64,000 bases of DNA from Nymphaea colorata. Taxonomy: Eukaryota > Streptophyta > Magnoliopsida > Nymphaeales > Nymphaeaceae. Position numbers and translations under genes: made by a program. The notes below the pieces were generated by a model. It made no database searches, had not been told where the DNA came from, and was given only the letters and a program-made list of their open reading frames with translations. Shown here piece by piece: positions 34,613 to 46,560 of this stretch; within the stretch, counting starts at the first letter, position 1; the number at the start of each line of letters is the position of its first letter. The stretch covers positions 10,244,001 through 10,308,000 of the forward strand of contig NC_045150.1 of the NCBI RefSeq assembly GCF_008831285.2, in the 5' to 3' direction.

Positions 34613-34648
<36 letters not shown>

Positions 34649-35715
34649 GTGCGTGCCTGTGAAGCCAGGCCTATTAATTTTTTTTCGTAATTAGTAGTAT
34701 CTTCAAATATATTTGTTGATAAACATACATTAAGTTAGTTATTATTTATTTTATTAATATACCATAATAATTAAAAAAGAAATGGCTCTTATAACATTAA
34801 AATTTTAATAGTAGAAAAAAACACTTCTTTTTATAAATGTAATTTGACTTGAACATTATTTAGATTAAATTAGTATTTATAATGAACAATTAGGAGATTA
34901 ACAATTCGTTGAAAACACTTTTTAACACAAATAAAAGAGATCTGTTGGTTTTTCTTTGTGACAGAAGTAGTGCAGGTGTGTGTGTGTGTGTGTATATATA
35001 TAATTTTCAATGACATTGCTATCTCTTGTATAAGGACCGCGGTGTAGGTACTGTGAATAGCATTAAAATAGGGAAGGAGAAGTTGGTCGATCAAACCAAG
35101 GCATCTTTCAGATGTGGTTTCATTAGCATATCAGTCTTCTATATGCTTTTGTGGTGATGCTGATCTGTTTTGAAGTAGATGATATTTCTGAGGGACTTCC
35201 TACATAAAAAAGGACCAAAAGTTGTGGAAACTCATTCTTCTGCTTGAAGAGTCATATTTAGCACTTGTTGAATCATAATAAAAAGACAGTCAATTGCCTC
35301 TGATGTAACAGATTTCGATTTTTCTTGTTGTCATGGTATTCATAATTCATGTTCTTCCATAGCCACCATATTGCCATGGGAACACAATCTTCCAACTTCA
35401 CATAAGTATTTTGATTCAAGCCTTTTTATTCCACCTCCACGTCTGTGTCTCTGCCACCAAGTCTGGAACTGTAATATCAACGATGATAGAACTGTCATAT
35501 CATGTAAACTAATGGTTCCTATTCAATAGGGTGGTTCCTCTCTTTTTTGACTTGTCTACCACCGAAAGTGAAAATGTGGTGGAAGAAAGAAACAAAGAAA
35601 CAGCTCCATGCCATTTGAGTTCTCTTGCATGTATAGAGATAGAGAGAGAGAGGAACAGAGGAAGAGAATTTTAAATAGTAGTCCGCACTGGTGAGTGGGA
35701 GAGAGAGATGAGCTT
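34365..35715. repeat. segment-family copy H (related to 20040-22140)
   Basis: Direct match to 20040-20660 and then 21180-22140, without most of the tandem array. (CT)n lies at 34617-34646 and (GT)n at 34978-34992. No gene is seen. Confidence 0.78.
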
Positions 35716-36984
35716 ACGGGTGCCCCCAAGTAATTTTTCGGAAATGAGTAGTTTTATATGAAATGAAACATGGATTAAACAATGCACCAACCTGTTAAGC
35801 CCAAAGAAAAAAGACACAAAAATACAATTGGCCTCATAGATGGCTCATTTTTTGAAATTATTGGGTTGTACAAAAGGGTAAATTGATATGGTAGAAACTT
35901 TTGGTAAAATGGATTTAGGTTAAAGATTCATGACTTACCCATTGAGTGACTTTGGCACCAGATATTTCTAAAATGAGTACTACCATGTCCAGATTCAATA
36001 GATATGTTGTTATTCCTGGCTTCCTTCTCCTTTTAAGGGAAGGTCTATGGTAAATAAAATCCAATGGCTTTTTGGTCCACCTTTTGAAATTGTAAACAAA
36101 AGCAAGACCTAGAAACGAAATGTTTTTTCTTTTTTTGTCCATCCTTTCGTCACTTTACTCCTTTCCCTTTCTGTTCTAGCCAGCATCCAAAGCATTTGGA
36201 TGATGAATTTTTGCCAACCAAACATATTTTTCAAAAATGTGGACTAGTGTGTGGGCCTCTTTAAAATAGTTTTTTTGCGGGAAGGAGGCCACAAGGGTTC
36301 TACCCATCTGATGGAGGTGACTCATAAAAATCAGTACCGCCTTCAAAAGGTGACCATAAGTCCCATAACACCTGTTGAGAACAGCTAGCAGGAATAGAGG
36401 CAGGTATAGATTAAGTGTCGCTATACTGATGCATAATTTTTTTTGTACGTCAATATGGTTAATGATTAAAATAACTTTAATTCACATTAAAAAAAATTAT
36501 AAAGACAAAATTGAAAATAGAAAAAAGTAAAAAGACTAACGAGAATATTTTTAATAAATTACCAAAATATTCTTCTCTCCTTTGATGGACACATAACTTT
36601 CTATTGTTAAGTATTGGTAATTACATAAACTTTAAAAGCATTTTATTTTTATATTAATATTTTTGAACAAATTTTCTCATTCTTTAAAAGTTGAAAAATT
36701 TATACCTAGGGTCCTTTATCTAGAATTTTGATCTTCTGTCTGGGCTCCTAACCCCCTATGCCGAAGATGATTGAATAAAGCAGTTAAGTGGGATTGCTGC
36801 AGGCTGCCCATAGGTTTGATATGTAGACCAGCAAGCGCGAAATATTGCAGAGAAAACTTTCTCTTAATGGGTTCACTCATTTACATGGAAGTCAAGGTTG
36901 GCACCTGCTTGACTTTGTGCTTCATCACATCTTGCCAAGGGCAGCTTGTTCTTTCAACATCAACCACGAGTCAAAGCTGACCAA
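35716..36984. other. no gene seen
   Basis: Mostly AT-rich DNA without a paralogue that I can see here. Open frames at 35915-36142 and 36771-36980 show no recognisable domain. Confidence 0.5.
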
Positions 36985-37884
36985 CGTCCGAAACCCGGAG
37001 CCATGTGTAGGGGCCAGCATAATCATAAAGGCCATGGAGGCATTGTCGGTAAATGATCGCCATGAGCCAGACCCGACTAACATTCAGTCGACCTTATTTT
37101 TTGTGTTAAGACTGAACCAATTAAAAAAATAAGAACACTCTATAGAGATCTTCCCCAGCATCGGGTGAGCAAGAGCGGTATTTCATACTATCGCTCAACA
37201 AGATGGCCGTAACCTTAGCCTTAGCTCCATTTCCCTAGAACCTATTTTGTATCAGGTGTCCCACAATTGCAGGTTCATTCAAATTCAACAGAATCAGTTT
37301 CTATGATGGTAAATCCTAAAAAAAATGTACTTGTTGCAGCATGGGTAATAATTGTGCAAAGGTCATCTGTAGACAAAGATAATGTCTGTTACTTGTAGGG
37401 TCAGGTTAGACATCTTCCCAGATAGATAGAAAGCACAATAGAAGCATCAAACAAAGCAATGCCAGAGGGAATATATAAATATATATATGCATGTGTGTGT
37501 GTGTGTATTGAAATCACAGCTGTTTCTATGCTCGGATGGTCATTTTGTGTGGTTAAAAACTGCCATAAAAGTTGTATTCCATCATTGAAAACCATGGTCA
37601 AGCAATTGATCATTGCATATGCATCTTTTGCAACGGTTTTTATCAACACGCAACAAAAAAATAACCATCCAGCCATACAGGTTCGTCTTAATTGGACACA
37701 AAGGTCAGTTCAAAGAAAAAAAATAGGCCAACTTTTATTTGAATCCCTTGAATATTCAGAAATGATCTCGCCAATCCATTGTTAATCACCCATTTTAATC
37801 ATTAAACATGTTTAAAGTATGATGACATTCCTCTATTTTCCATTCAACCTTCTAGAATAGATGGATCATATGAATTACATTATT
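36985..37884. repeat. segment K copy, outside the left inverted arm
   Basis: Direct match to 22950-23760. It ends with a deletion of about 700 bases relative to 23760-24460, next to the start of the inverted duplication. Confidence 0.75.
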
Positions 37885-39245
37885 ACACAAGAATTTGTTT
37901 TAGGTACTGGAAAACTATATATTTTAAAGTTAGAACATGATAACTCCACAACTTGATTGCAAGATAATCTAAGCAAGGTTATAATCAATCACCAAAATTT
38001 GGAGTTCATCACTAACTTATGGAGTTTGGTGCATGTTGGATGGAGAGTATATGCTTCATGCCTTCAAGCTAATTAGAGTCCAAAAATCACCAAAATGGTT
38101 TTCAGCGAGACAACAAGCTAAAGAAAAATAGAACCCTAAAGGGGTAATGGCAAATCCAAAAATTTCTGGCTATGGGGCAGTATTAGTTTAATTTTCAACT
38201 TTAAGGTATATAAAAAGTTTTAAAAACTAGTATCAATGACTAGTAAGGGAAATTGCTTACAATATCCGCAATGTCACTCCAATATTGTTAAAGAGTCGTT
38301 TGACAGCAGGGACACTCATAAAATTTTCAAAATAAGAACAACCCCTAAGTAGGTAGACGGAAAGCGGGATGCTTAGCAGAAGTCTAACCGAGCGCGAGTG
38401 ATTTGGTGCTACATTTCTATACTGCAACTGGAGTGGAAGCACTATACTAGTTGATGGATATTTGGCCCCACTCACAGTCATCGATGCAGCCATGGGCTTG
38501 AGGGTAAGGGGAAAGAGGGAGCTTCTGGCTTTCACTAAGATTGTGGGGTGACCTCCTGCTCATCTAAAATTAGAGTCCTACATACGTTATGTTACTTTTT
38601 AGGAAAGGGGTCGGCGCAAGTTTATTTGTAAAATATTAAACTTTGCCAATTGTTATTTCATCATTCAGGCGAACAACCTGGTACGATTCAAATACGTTGA
38701 TTCAAACCAATTTTCACAGACAAAATATAAAATAGATGAAAAGAAATCCCCAAATTATGAATAACAACACACAAACAATAATATATAGAAGCAAAAAAGA
38801 GAAGGAGAATGATGTCAAAAGATGATTACACGCTATTATAGATAGCCTGGCCCGAGAGAATGGCCACGAACAAACAAACGGTCGACCGCTCTTTTAGGGG
38901 GTGTTTGATGATTTGGAATTTTGGTTTAAGAATGAAATGCAAGTCCAACTTCAACTCAAACATGAAACCTTTTACAGTCTTGAGAGTGGTTAAACATCAC
39001 TCAATGCAAGACTTTGATAACATAAAATATTGTTAGTATCCATGTAACGCCAGCCAATTACTGGCCATATTCAGATTCACCCACTTAACGGTTGAGAGAA
39101 AGATGAAGAAAAAAAAAGTATAAACTAATACTAGATGACAAAAATACCCATTACTTTTTTCTTTAGTTTTCTCTCGTCCATTCAATATAATGAATCAAAT
39201 AGTCCTTATGAACGAGTAGAGTAACATTGAATAATCAGACTGCTT

Positions 39246-39278
39246 TTTTTTGCACCAACTGAATGTACACAGGGCTAA
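39246..39278 (+). pseudogene. last codons of an A1B aspartic protease
   Basis: Reads FFAPTECTQG and TAA, the same as the end of the protease fragment at 60358 on the other arm. FAPT.C is the usual end of plant A1B proteases. The rest of the gene is deleted here. The 3' flanking sequence continues to match the other arm. Confidence 0.8.
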
Positions 39279-40199
39279 GGTCCAGCCATGAAAAAGGTCC
39301 AACACGTAGAAATGAATTGTTTATCATAGGAACAAAAGTTCTAGACTTTTGTCACCTATAAGTAAGGGTTTTATTTGGTCATAATTGTGTGTTTCTGGTT
39401 ATTGCACGTTCAACTCTTTCCCTCCCCCCCCTTGTGGATCTAAAAGTTAGAATTTTATAAATGAGACGTTTTGTATATCTTTCATTATCTTTTCTCTTAG
39501 TCTGACCACATTTGATCGTTTTGAGGTTTTTTTCTGTGTGAAACTGACAAGTCTTATAATAATGCCATGTTAATTCTTTTCAAATACGAGGTTGATGTTT
39601 TATTTTATTTGACTTCAAAGGTGGTGTTGCAAGGAACAATAGAGGACATCTTATATTATCTTGAAAGGGCAGTGCGGATACATATAAGGTAGTTTGGCGG
39701 TATTTGCTACACTTTTTTTACACACGAGTCCTAATTTTACATTTGGTTTTTCAGAGTTATCAAAGACTCAAAGGTGACATATTATTTGAAGTGATAATGT
39801 CGTACACATTTACATTAGTTCTCTATTTGTTTATGTATTAAATATAGCTATTTATCTACGTATTTATATCTATCTTTTAATGCATGTTTATTTATATTTT
39901 TATACACAAGCTGTCTTTCATATGCAATGGTGGTCATCCTCCATAATGTCTCTACCATCTTTTACGAGTCACTTTTCTAATAGTGTGTCTTGTAAGTAAT
40001 AGCTAAGTCAAAGAGAATATCAGTGTTTTTAGTAGGTGCAGCTACAAAGCATTCTACATTTCAAGCATGCATTTGTACCATAGCTTCTACTCGTTTTGTT
40101 TTGGATATTCTTTTGTTGATTAATTCCTCTGGGTCTTTGAAAATGGGTGTAGTAGATTATGGCTAACCTATGTAATCTTATAACTCTCTCTAATGATCT

Positions 40200-40378
40200 A
40201 TATTCAGCCATTGAATATGGTTTCAAATCTGATATTTGGTCTCTTCTCTCTCTCATTTTTTCCATGATGGCCAATACTTTGCATGATAATTGTACTAATT
40301 TTTTAGTATAAGTTTTGGAAATGGTTTGCAAATTGCTTATATGAGATGGCTGCACATCGCCCAGCATTCAAAGCTTTT
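40200..40378 (+). pseudogene. NEK (NIMA-related) protein kinase, two exons of the C-lobe
   Basis: The first exon reads EYGFKSDIWSL (40214-40246), the subdomain IX block of a protein kinase. The second reads CLYEMAAHRPAFKAF (40334-40378) and ends at a GTAAGA splice donor. Together they match the plant NEK pattern of SDIWSLGCC.YEMAA..PAFKAF. About 90 bases of intron-like DNA separate them. No other kinase exons (glycine loop, HRD, DFG) are found nearby, so this is a captured or decayed gene fragment. The other arm has the same exons. Confidence 0.72.
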
Positions 40379-40494
40379 GTAAGACCTGCTTTCTTTGATC
40401 CATTCCACATACTTTGTATGCATGAATATACTTATTTGGAAATCAATACAATCTACTTAATGACTTTGTACTTTTTGATATGCCACTTATACAG

Positions 40495-41580
40495 AAGAAC
40501 TTCAAGGCCTTCCTCCTGCAACACATGGGTAAGATGATTATTTAGTCTCATTACTATGTAGCACTGGGATGGATGTAAGAATTCCTCTTTGCCGATGTCC
40601 GTGCCCTTGCTGCTCATGGAGCGTCCAAGATCTTTAGGGCTTATAGCCTTTATACTGTCTATTGCCTTCTTGCTATTTTTAGTAACCTTACTTGGTCTAC
40701 TTAATCCTTTCTCTCGATCTTATCTTGGTATATCTTCTATTGGGCTAATGTTGATTTTATTTCTAGAATGTTCTTACAGGTGGCCAATGCACTCAACAAA
40801 TAGAATGCATTGGTGAAATTATAAATATAATTCTTAAGACTGATGGCACACCTATAGATACTGGAAACAAGTTACATGTCACAGTTGTAATCTACTTACT
40901 AAGTATAGTTGTTGAAACACATAGTTGCTGTTTGAGACATGGTGCATTTGCAAAGAGCTGCCACTCTTTGATGGAACAATATATATTCTCATGATTTGGT
41001 TTGTAAACTACTTTGCTTCTAATATCTTAAGACTGTAACAGTTTGAATTTCCGAATTTCCTCCTTTTCTTTGTAGTTTCATCAGTATCAAGTCAATTTTA
41101 GTCGGAACTTGCATTTTGTCCCTTGATGGCATGAAGCTGGTTTTGACTTAGTTGATCATGAGTTAATTTCTCTTCTAGAGAAGATCTGAGTCATCTCATC
41201 AGATCTGAACTAGTTATGGTCCTATTAGGCACTACATATGTGGATGTCAGCAAGGAGCGGAGAATTAATCAAGATCTAGACTCGATGGGCATGATTGATT
41301 CACAGATGCTTGTCCTTTCTAAGGTGCATGCTAGATTAGTTTCTTCCTCTTGTAGAAGCTTGTCCTATCGATTGAGGCTGGTTAGTTTCTTTGTGCTGAA
41401 AACTGATCTATTCTTTGATCTTGGATCTTGAGGCAGAAGTTGATGTGGAAATCAAGAAGCTTACTGCCCGCCCAATATTGTTGAAGGAAACCCATGCTTG
41501 ATTACATCAAATACATCATTTTTCCATGGCTGGGAAGTTTGAAGTAGAATGGGAGGAATGGTGGAAACAAGTAAATTTTA
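40495..41580 (+). pseudogene. exon-like stretches of an unidentified gene
   Basis: Several pieces look like exons because they keep frame and splice-like edges in both arms. One is 40495-40528 (CAG before, GGTAAG after; reads EELQGLPPATHG). A second near 40590-40685 reads, in the other arm, FADVRGHIAAHGASKIF. A third near 40790-40870 reads QCTQQIECIGEIINIILKTDG. A fourth is 41216-41390 (reads DLDSMGMIDSQMLVLSKVHA). A fifth is 41433-41575 (reads EVDVEIKKLTARPILLKE, then a stop, then AGKFEVEWEEWWKQ before GTAAAT). I do not recognise the family. They do not belong to NEK kinases. Confidence 0.45.
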
Positions 41581-42191
41581 ACGATTCTTTCTTTTATAAA
41601 TGCATTCTTAATTCAGACTTGATAGGGATGTCTAATCTGAATCTGTCGTTATCCACCTAAATTTTCATATTTACATTGTTTTGTCAAGTTTTCTCAACAC
41701 GGGCATGACATTAGATAAAAGCTGGGAATAACCAGTCCGTGCACTTCTAAAATGGAGGCAGGTGATCTGAGGCTAGCGAAACGTTTTTGGCAACACTGGA
41801 AAGGGCAAGGACGAGTATTGGTCTTTTGCGAGTTGGCAATAAACTTATTTGCAACGACAAAAGGCGTTGCCAATAGCTTGTCTTTATTGTTGTGGTTGTA
41901 TTTGTTTCACCAGGGACCAGATCAAGTCGAGACTCCCCCCCATCCGACCTTAAATCTATCATTGTTAATATACATGGATTTAAGATCCATGCTACATAAA
42001 TCTTTAGTTTGTTTAAGTGTGGATCTTTTAAAGCATACCTTTTAATGCTATACATCAAACTATCAAACAACTAATGCACAAAGGAGGATCAATCGATCTC
42101 TCAAACCACCCGACATAAGAACACCACCACAATTTTCTTTGTCACTTTCGATGCAAACTCTGCTGGGAGTTAGCCTGCCATCCCTTTTAGT

Positions 42192-42312
42192 AGAAAGAAT
42201 AAGTAATGAATCTACATCAAAGAGTAACTTTGTCAATATTACTTGAACATCCCAGAAAGAATAAGTAATGAATCTACATCAAAGAGTAACTTTGTCAATA
42301 TTACTTGAACAT
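42192..42312. repeat. tandem duplication, 62-base unit, two copies
   Basis: AGAAAGAATAAGTAATG starts each unit (42192 and 42254). The two units look identical. The other arm has one unit only. Confidence 0.95.
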
Positions 42313-44390
42313 CCGCTTCCTGACGACGGGGTGCTCACGCACTATTTTCTTTGTCTTTGTATGTTTTTTTATCAATATTCTTTGATAATGATTTTGTTTT
42401 TTTCAACTTCAGCAGTACGTTATAATAACCTTCGTACATGTTTGCAAAATAATATACTTTGTTATTTTTTGAAATTTATATCTATCAGTTTGGTCTAATT
42501 TTATGAAAATGTTTTTGACAATGATTAATTTGCAGGGCCGGGGAAAAGAAAATGTGGATGAAGTTGGTGCTATGACTATCAAAGCTAGAGTAGCTAGATG
42601 ACAAAATCATGAAATATCTGATAATTAATTGTTATAATTCTTTTTCTAAATCTTAAACGAAAAAAATATGGTGTCAATTAAACATTGACATTATTTGGGT
42701 CAAATGACTGACAAATTAATAAAGTTCTTATTTGGTAATTAATGATAGCTGGGCCCAATAGCATTCGGCCGACCTTCTATTTTGTGTTAAGACATAACCA
42801 ATTAAAATTAAAATATAGAGATCTTCCCTAGTTACAGAGCCTATTCTGTATAAGGTCACCCACAATTGCAGGTTCATTCAAATTCAAATGAATCATCTTG
42901 TGTCATGGTAATCCCGTGGTGGAGCTACAGATGGCTGGTGCCGCACAAACTTTAGTTATGTTCATGTTAATAACTTCATACATTTGAGGCACCTACATCT
43001 GAGTAGAGTGGTTATCTTGTTATTTTGTATAATTAAAAACTGCTTTCAAAAGACCGTGCTCAAACAACTGGTCAATGCAAATGCACTGTGATGGTTTTTA
43101 TCCACACAAAAAATTTGTACTTGTAAGTTTTAGTTACCAGAAATTAATTGGATGGTTCTCTTAATTGGATGCAAGGGCCAGTTAAAGGAGAAAAAATTCG
43201 GCTGACTTTTCTTTGAATCCCAGGAATGACTTTTCTTAAACGACAATGACATGCTTTCAGTTTCCAGTCGACCTGGTCGGATCGAGAGCAATGTGCTATA
43301 CTAGCGCAAGGATGGAGCTTGGAAGCACTATGTATGCCAGTTGAAGGACATTTGACTCTACTCACATGGCATGGCATTATGGAAAGCCGGATCTAAAATT
43401 AGTGTCTTATATGGTCTTATGCATGAAAAATTATGCATATGGGTGCTTAATAACCAAAATAACATGTCTAAGTAAAAAAAAAAAGATTTTAGAAGGACAA
43501 AAAGGGTTTATGAAAAAGTAATATTCCAAAATATACACTTCTTTATAAAAAAAATACTCCACCCTGCACCGACCTACACGATCCAATATCATTGGACATG
43601 CGTGGGGTGTAAAATAGGAGGCCCAGGCAATCACCGAAAAGAACTCATGGGACTAGGAATAAGATTATTTAATAAAATATAGAACTCTGCATGCCAATTA
43701 TAATTTGATCAAATATCGGGCCGATAACAAACTGGTACGGTTCAAATAGGTTGATTTGAACCAATTTTCACAGATAAAATGAAAAAAAATTATAAAATGG
43801 ATGACAAAAAAGCACCAAATTACAAATTAAGAACAGCAAAGAAATGACAATATAAGCAAAAAGAGGAGTGAGAAAGACAAAGGATGTCTAGATGGCTATG
43901 AGGTAACAACAACCAAAAGGTCAACCCCTCTTCTGAGGACAGGAGTTCAACTTCAAAAATATAGAGAGAACAAGCCCCAGCCCTGATGTCAAGATTCCAG
44001 CTAAGTTTTGATTCTTTTAACCTAGCAGAGGGTTCACCACCACCAAAAATTTTTCAGTTAATAATATTTGTGGGTCTTTCATGTGAAACCAAGTCCTTCT
44101 CAACCCAATCTGGAACCTTTCCAGTCTTAAGATTGGATAAAATTCACCAGTGCGTGACTTTTGTTAATATAGGATATTGCTAGTGGCCATACAATGCCTG
44201 CTAATAAAACAGACTTCATCCATTTTTCTTGAGAAAGAACACCCAACTCATCCATCATTTGTCATCTTTTAACAGGTGAAAGTATCTGAAAATAAAGTTG
44301 TAAACAGCAGAAGCCGGGCCCCATACATTGCCTGGACCAAGTTGAAGCAATATTGGCTTTTTATTTAAGATTCAGGAAATGATGGTCCAG

Positions 44391-44690
44391 TCATCTTTGC
44401 GTAATTGCATGTCTCACATACTGGAAAATTGTAGATGAGCTTAAGAAAACAGTTTTGAGAATTAGATCAGACAAATGTCCCAACCTATAGTGCCATAGGA
44501 GTGATTCTTCATTCTTCTTGTCAGCTGGAAATGCCTTGTTTGTGTTCAAGTTAATGTAGTAGATAGAGCCCATCTCTCTCATAACAATCACCAAGCCTCT
44601 TCCGGGGTTTCTGGTCCAGCAGAATGACTTTCTTCTTGGAGAAAATATTCAGAAATTACTGTAACATAGTGCTGTGCTAGATTTGTTAAC
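44391..44690 (-). pseudogene. Copia pre-integrase / integrase N-terminus fragment (left arm)
   Basis: Reads IYYINLNTNKAFPADKKNEESLLWHYRLGHLSD on the minus strand in the frame open at 44391-44594: WHYRLGH is the first half of the zinc site of Copia integrase. A frameshift after LSS and a damaged downstream part distinguish it from the partner at 55894-56271. A related flank sequence also occurs at 6230-6440. Confidence 0.8.
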
Positions 44691-45651
44691 AATGATAAGA
44701 TCTATGGAATGGATACGATCAGGATCAGTTACAAAGGACAGGGTACTGTTTCCAAAACTCAAGAGCTATCCAAAACTGACCAATCTTCTCTAAATGAGAA
44801 AAAATCATTACCCCTATCTTCTCCTAAATTCTGCCCAAATCTGTCATGTAAATCAAGATCCTAAAATCAAGATCTAAATTGTAGAAAGTGACTATAAATA
44901 TCTGTGCTCTCTCTGTGTGGTTATAGAATAGAAGAGAGAGTCTTTTTGTGGATGTAGGCTGATTTTAGTCGAACCACGTTACACCTGAGTGTTCATCTTT
45001 TCTTTTAACTTGGTCTTCCGTATCCTGCATCTTTCTAGAGCCACGCTTCACCTGTCTGGTGCACAACCATTGTTTGATGCCGGCACCATCATTTTCCAGC
45101 CACTCTCTCTGCTGTGTCCCCTGTTGCGTCTACTGTTCCTCTTCTACATCCACAGTTTTTTGCGTAACAAGGGAAACCACAGAGGAGCATGCGGTTTCAT
45201 GCTCTTTTTTTTTTGTGGTGAGCAAGTGAAAGCCACCACGGCCTTCACCAAGGAGGGGGCTGTTTCACCGATGAGTGTGCTGCTCCTTTTAGTGTTTGAA
45301 CAAGGGTCTGGCACTGCGTGTGTTGTTTCCTGCCTTCACTGAGGCACGTGCCTTCCTTTTGGAGTGTGTTGTTCCCTGTGTTCAGCGAGGCACGTGCCTC
45401 CTTTTTGTCTAAGGAAGGCCACGCTCTTTCCAGCCTTCATCGAGGAGCACGCTGTTGACTTCTTTTTCTGTCTCTCAACAAGGGAAGGTCACGCTGTTTC
45501 CAAACCTTACCAAGGGGCGCGCTGTTTCCTTTTCTGCCCCTTCAGTCGTCCCATCTGCCTCCTCAGTCGCCTTTTTTGTTTATCAGACTCAAATCGTATT
45601 GACTATGCTCATCGGCTGTTGATTGAACGAGGGAGAAATTTCTAGTATAAT

Positions 45652-46560
45652 ATGGCTGCATTGTCCTCTTCTAACGCTCCTCGCACTCCTACTCCACCAG
45701 GTACACAATGGAATGCTTTCTCAAGTTTGGTTTCAGTCAAGTTGATCGATCAAATTACCTCTTTGGCATTCTCAAATTGAAAGTGTTAAAAAGTTTAAAT
45801 TTGATCAAATATGTTAATGGAAAATGTTCTGCTCCACCTGAATTTCTTGATGAAGCACACACACAAGAAAATACTGGTTATGATTTATGGTATCGTGAAG
45901 ACCATCTTGCACTAAGTTGGATCAAAGTCACTGTGACTAAACCATCATGTCACAACTGGTTCGTGTTGGCACGGCTATAGATGCTTGGTGCATCCATGAA
46001 AAACAGTATGCCTCACAAAATAATCTTCGTATTATTCAGTTGAAAAGAGAATTACAAAACATAAAAAGGGAGGAATGTCTATGACTGAATACCTTCAACA
46101 TATTAGTTTCTTACATGATTCTCTTAGCAGAGTGCAACACTTTGTCTCAGATACAGACCTTGTTCTCTATACCTTGAATGGACTGAATTCTGAATATGAA
46201 TCTTTTATTACCATGGTTACTGCAATCAAAGATCTGCCTTCGTGGTCTGAATTATGTGATATGTTAGTTACTCAAGAGTGACGACTTGGAATCCTTTCTT
46301 CATCCAAGATGACTTAGGTTGAAGCCACTGCCACTACCTTTATTGCCGAACAAGGGCATGGGCGTGCTTTTATTACTGACCAAGGGTGTGGGCGTGCTTT
46401 TATTACTGACCAAGGTGTGGGCGTGCTTTTATTACTGACCATGGCCATGGGCGTGGCAACTATAATGGTGGTAGGGGAAGAGGCCATAATGGTGGAAGAG
46501 GAAACTGTGGAAAAAATAATAACACTAACCAGTCTAGCCAACGAGTAACTTGTCAATATT
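45652..46560 (+). pseudogene. gag: Copia copy C gag
   Basis: Starts MAALSSSNAP like copy A. A one-base loss near 45740 and a two-base loss near 45945 shift the frame. Residues through YLQHISFLHDSL and LVLYTLNGL (46075-46281) follow. At 46345-46450 a unit of about 31-33 bases (TGGGCGTGCTTTTATTACTGACC) is present three times in the Gly/Arg-rich tail; copy A has none. The knuckle again has Phe for the second Cys, then a stop. Confidence 0.85.

Larger units (their letters stand above)
37885..44775. repeat. left arm of a large inverted duplication
   Basis: Its reverse complement runs along 55720-63464 from end to end, with indels. Matching landmarks are CTCGGTTAGACTTCTGC (inverted) at 38380 and 62910, the protease tail at 39246 and 60358, kinase exons at 40200-40378 and 59463-59640, the AAATGTGGATGAAGTTGG block at 42550 and 57330 (inverted), and the Copia fragment at 44391 and 55894. 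This arm lacks most of the protease gene, and it holds about 620 bases (42670-43300) that the other arm lacks. Confidence 0.9.

Noticed and set aside
40029-40367. Minus-strand open frame of 112 codons over the kinase exons
   Set aside because: It is antisense to the NEK exons, which carry clear kinase motifs on the plus strand.
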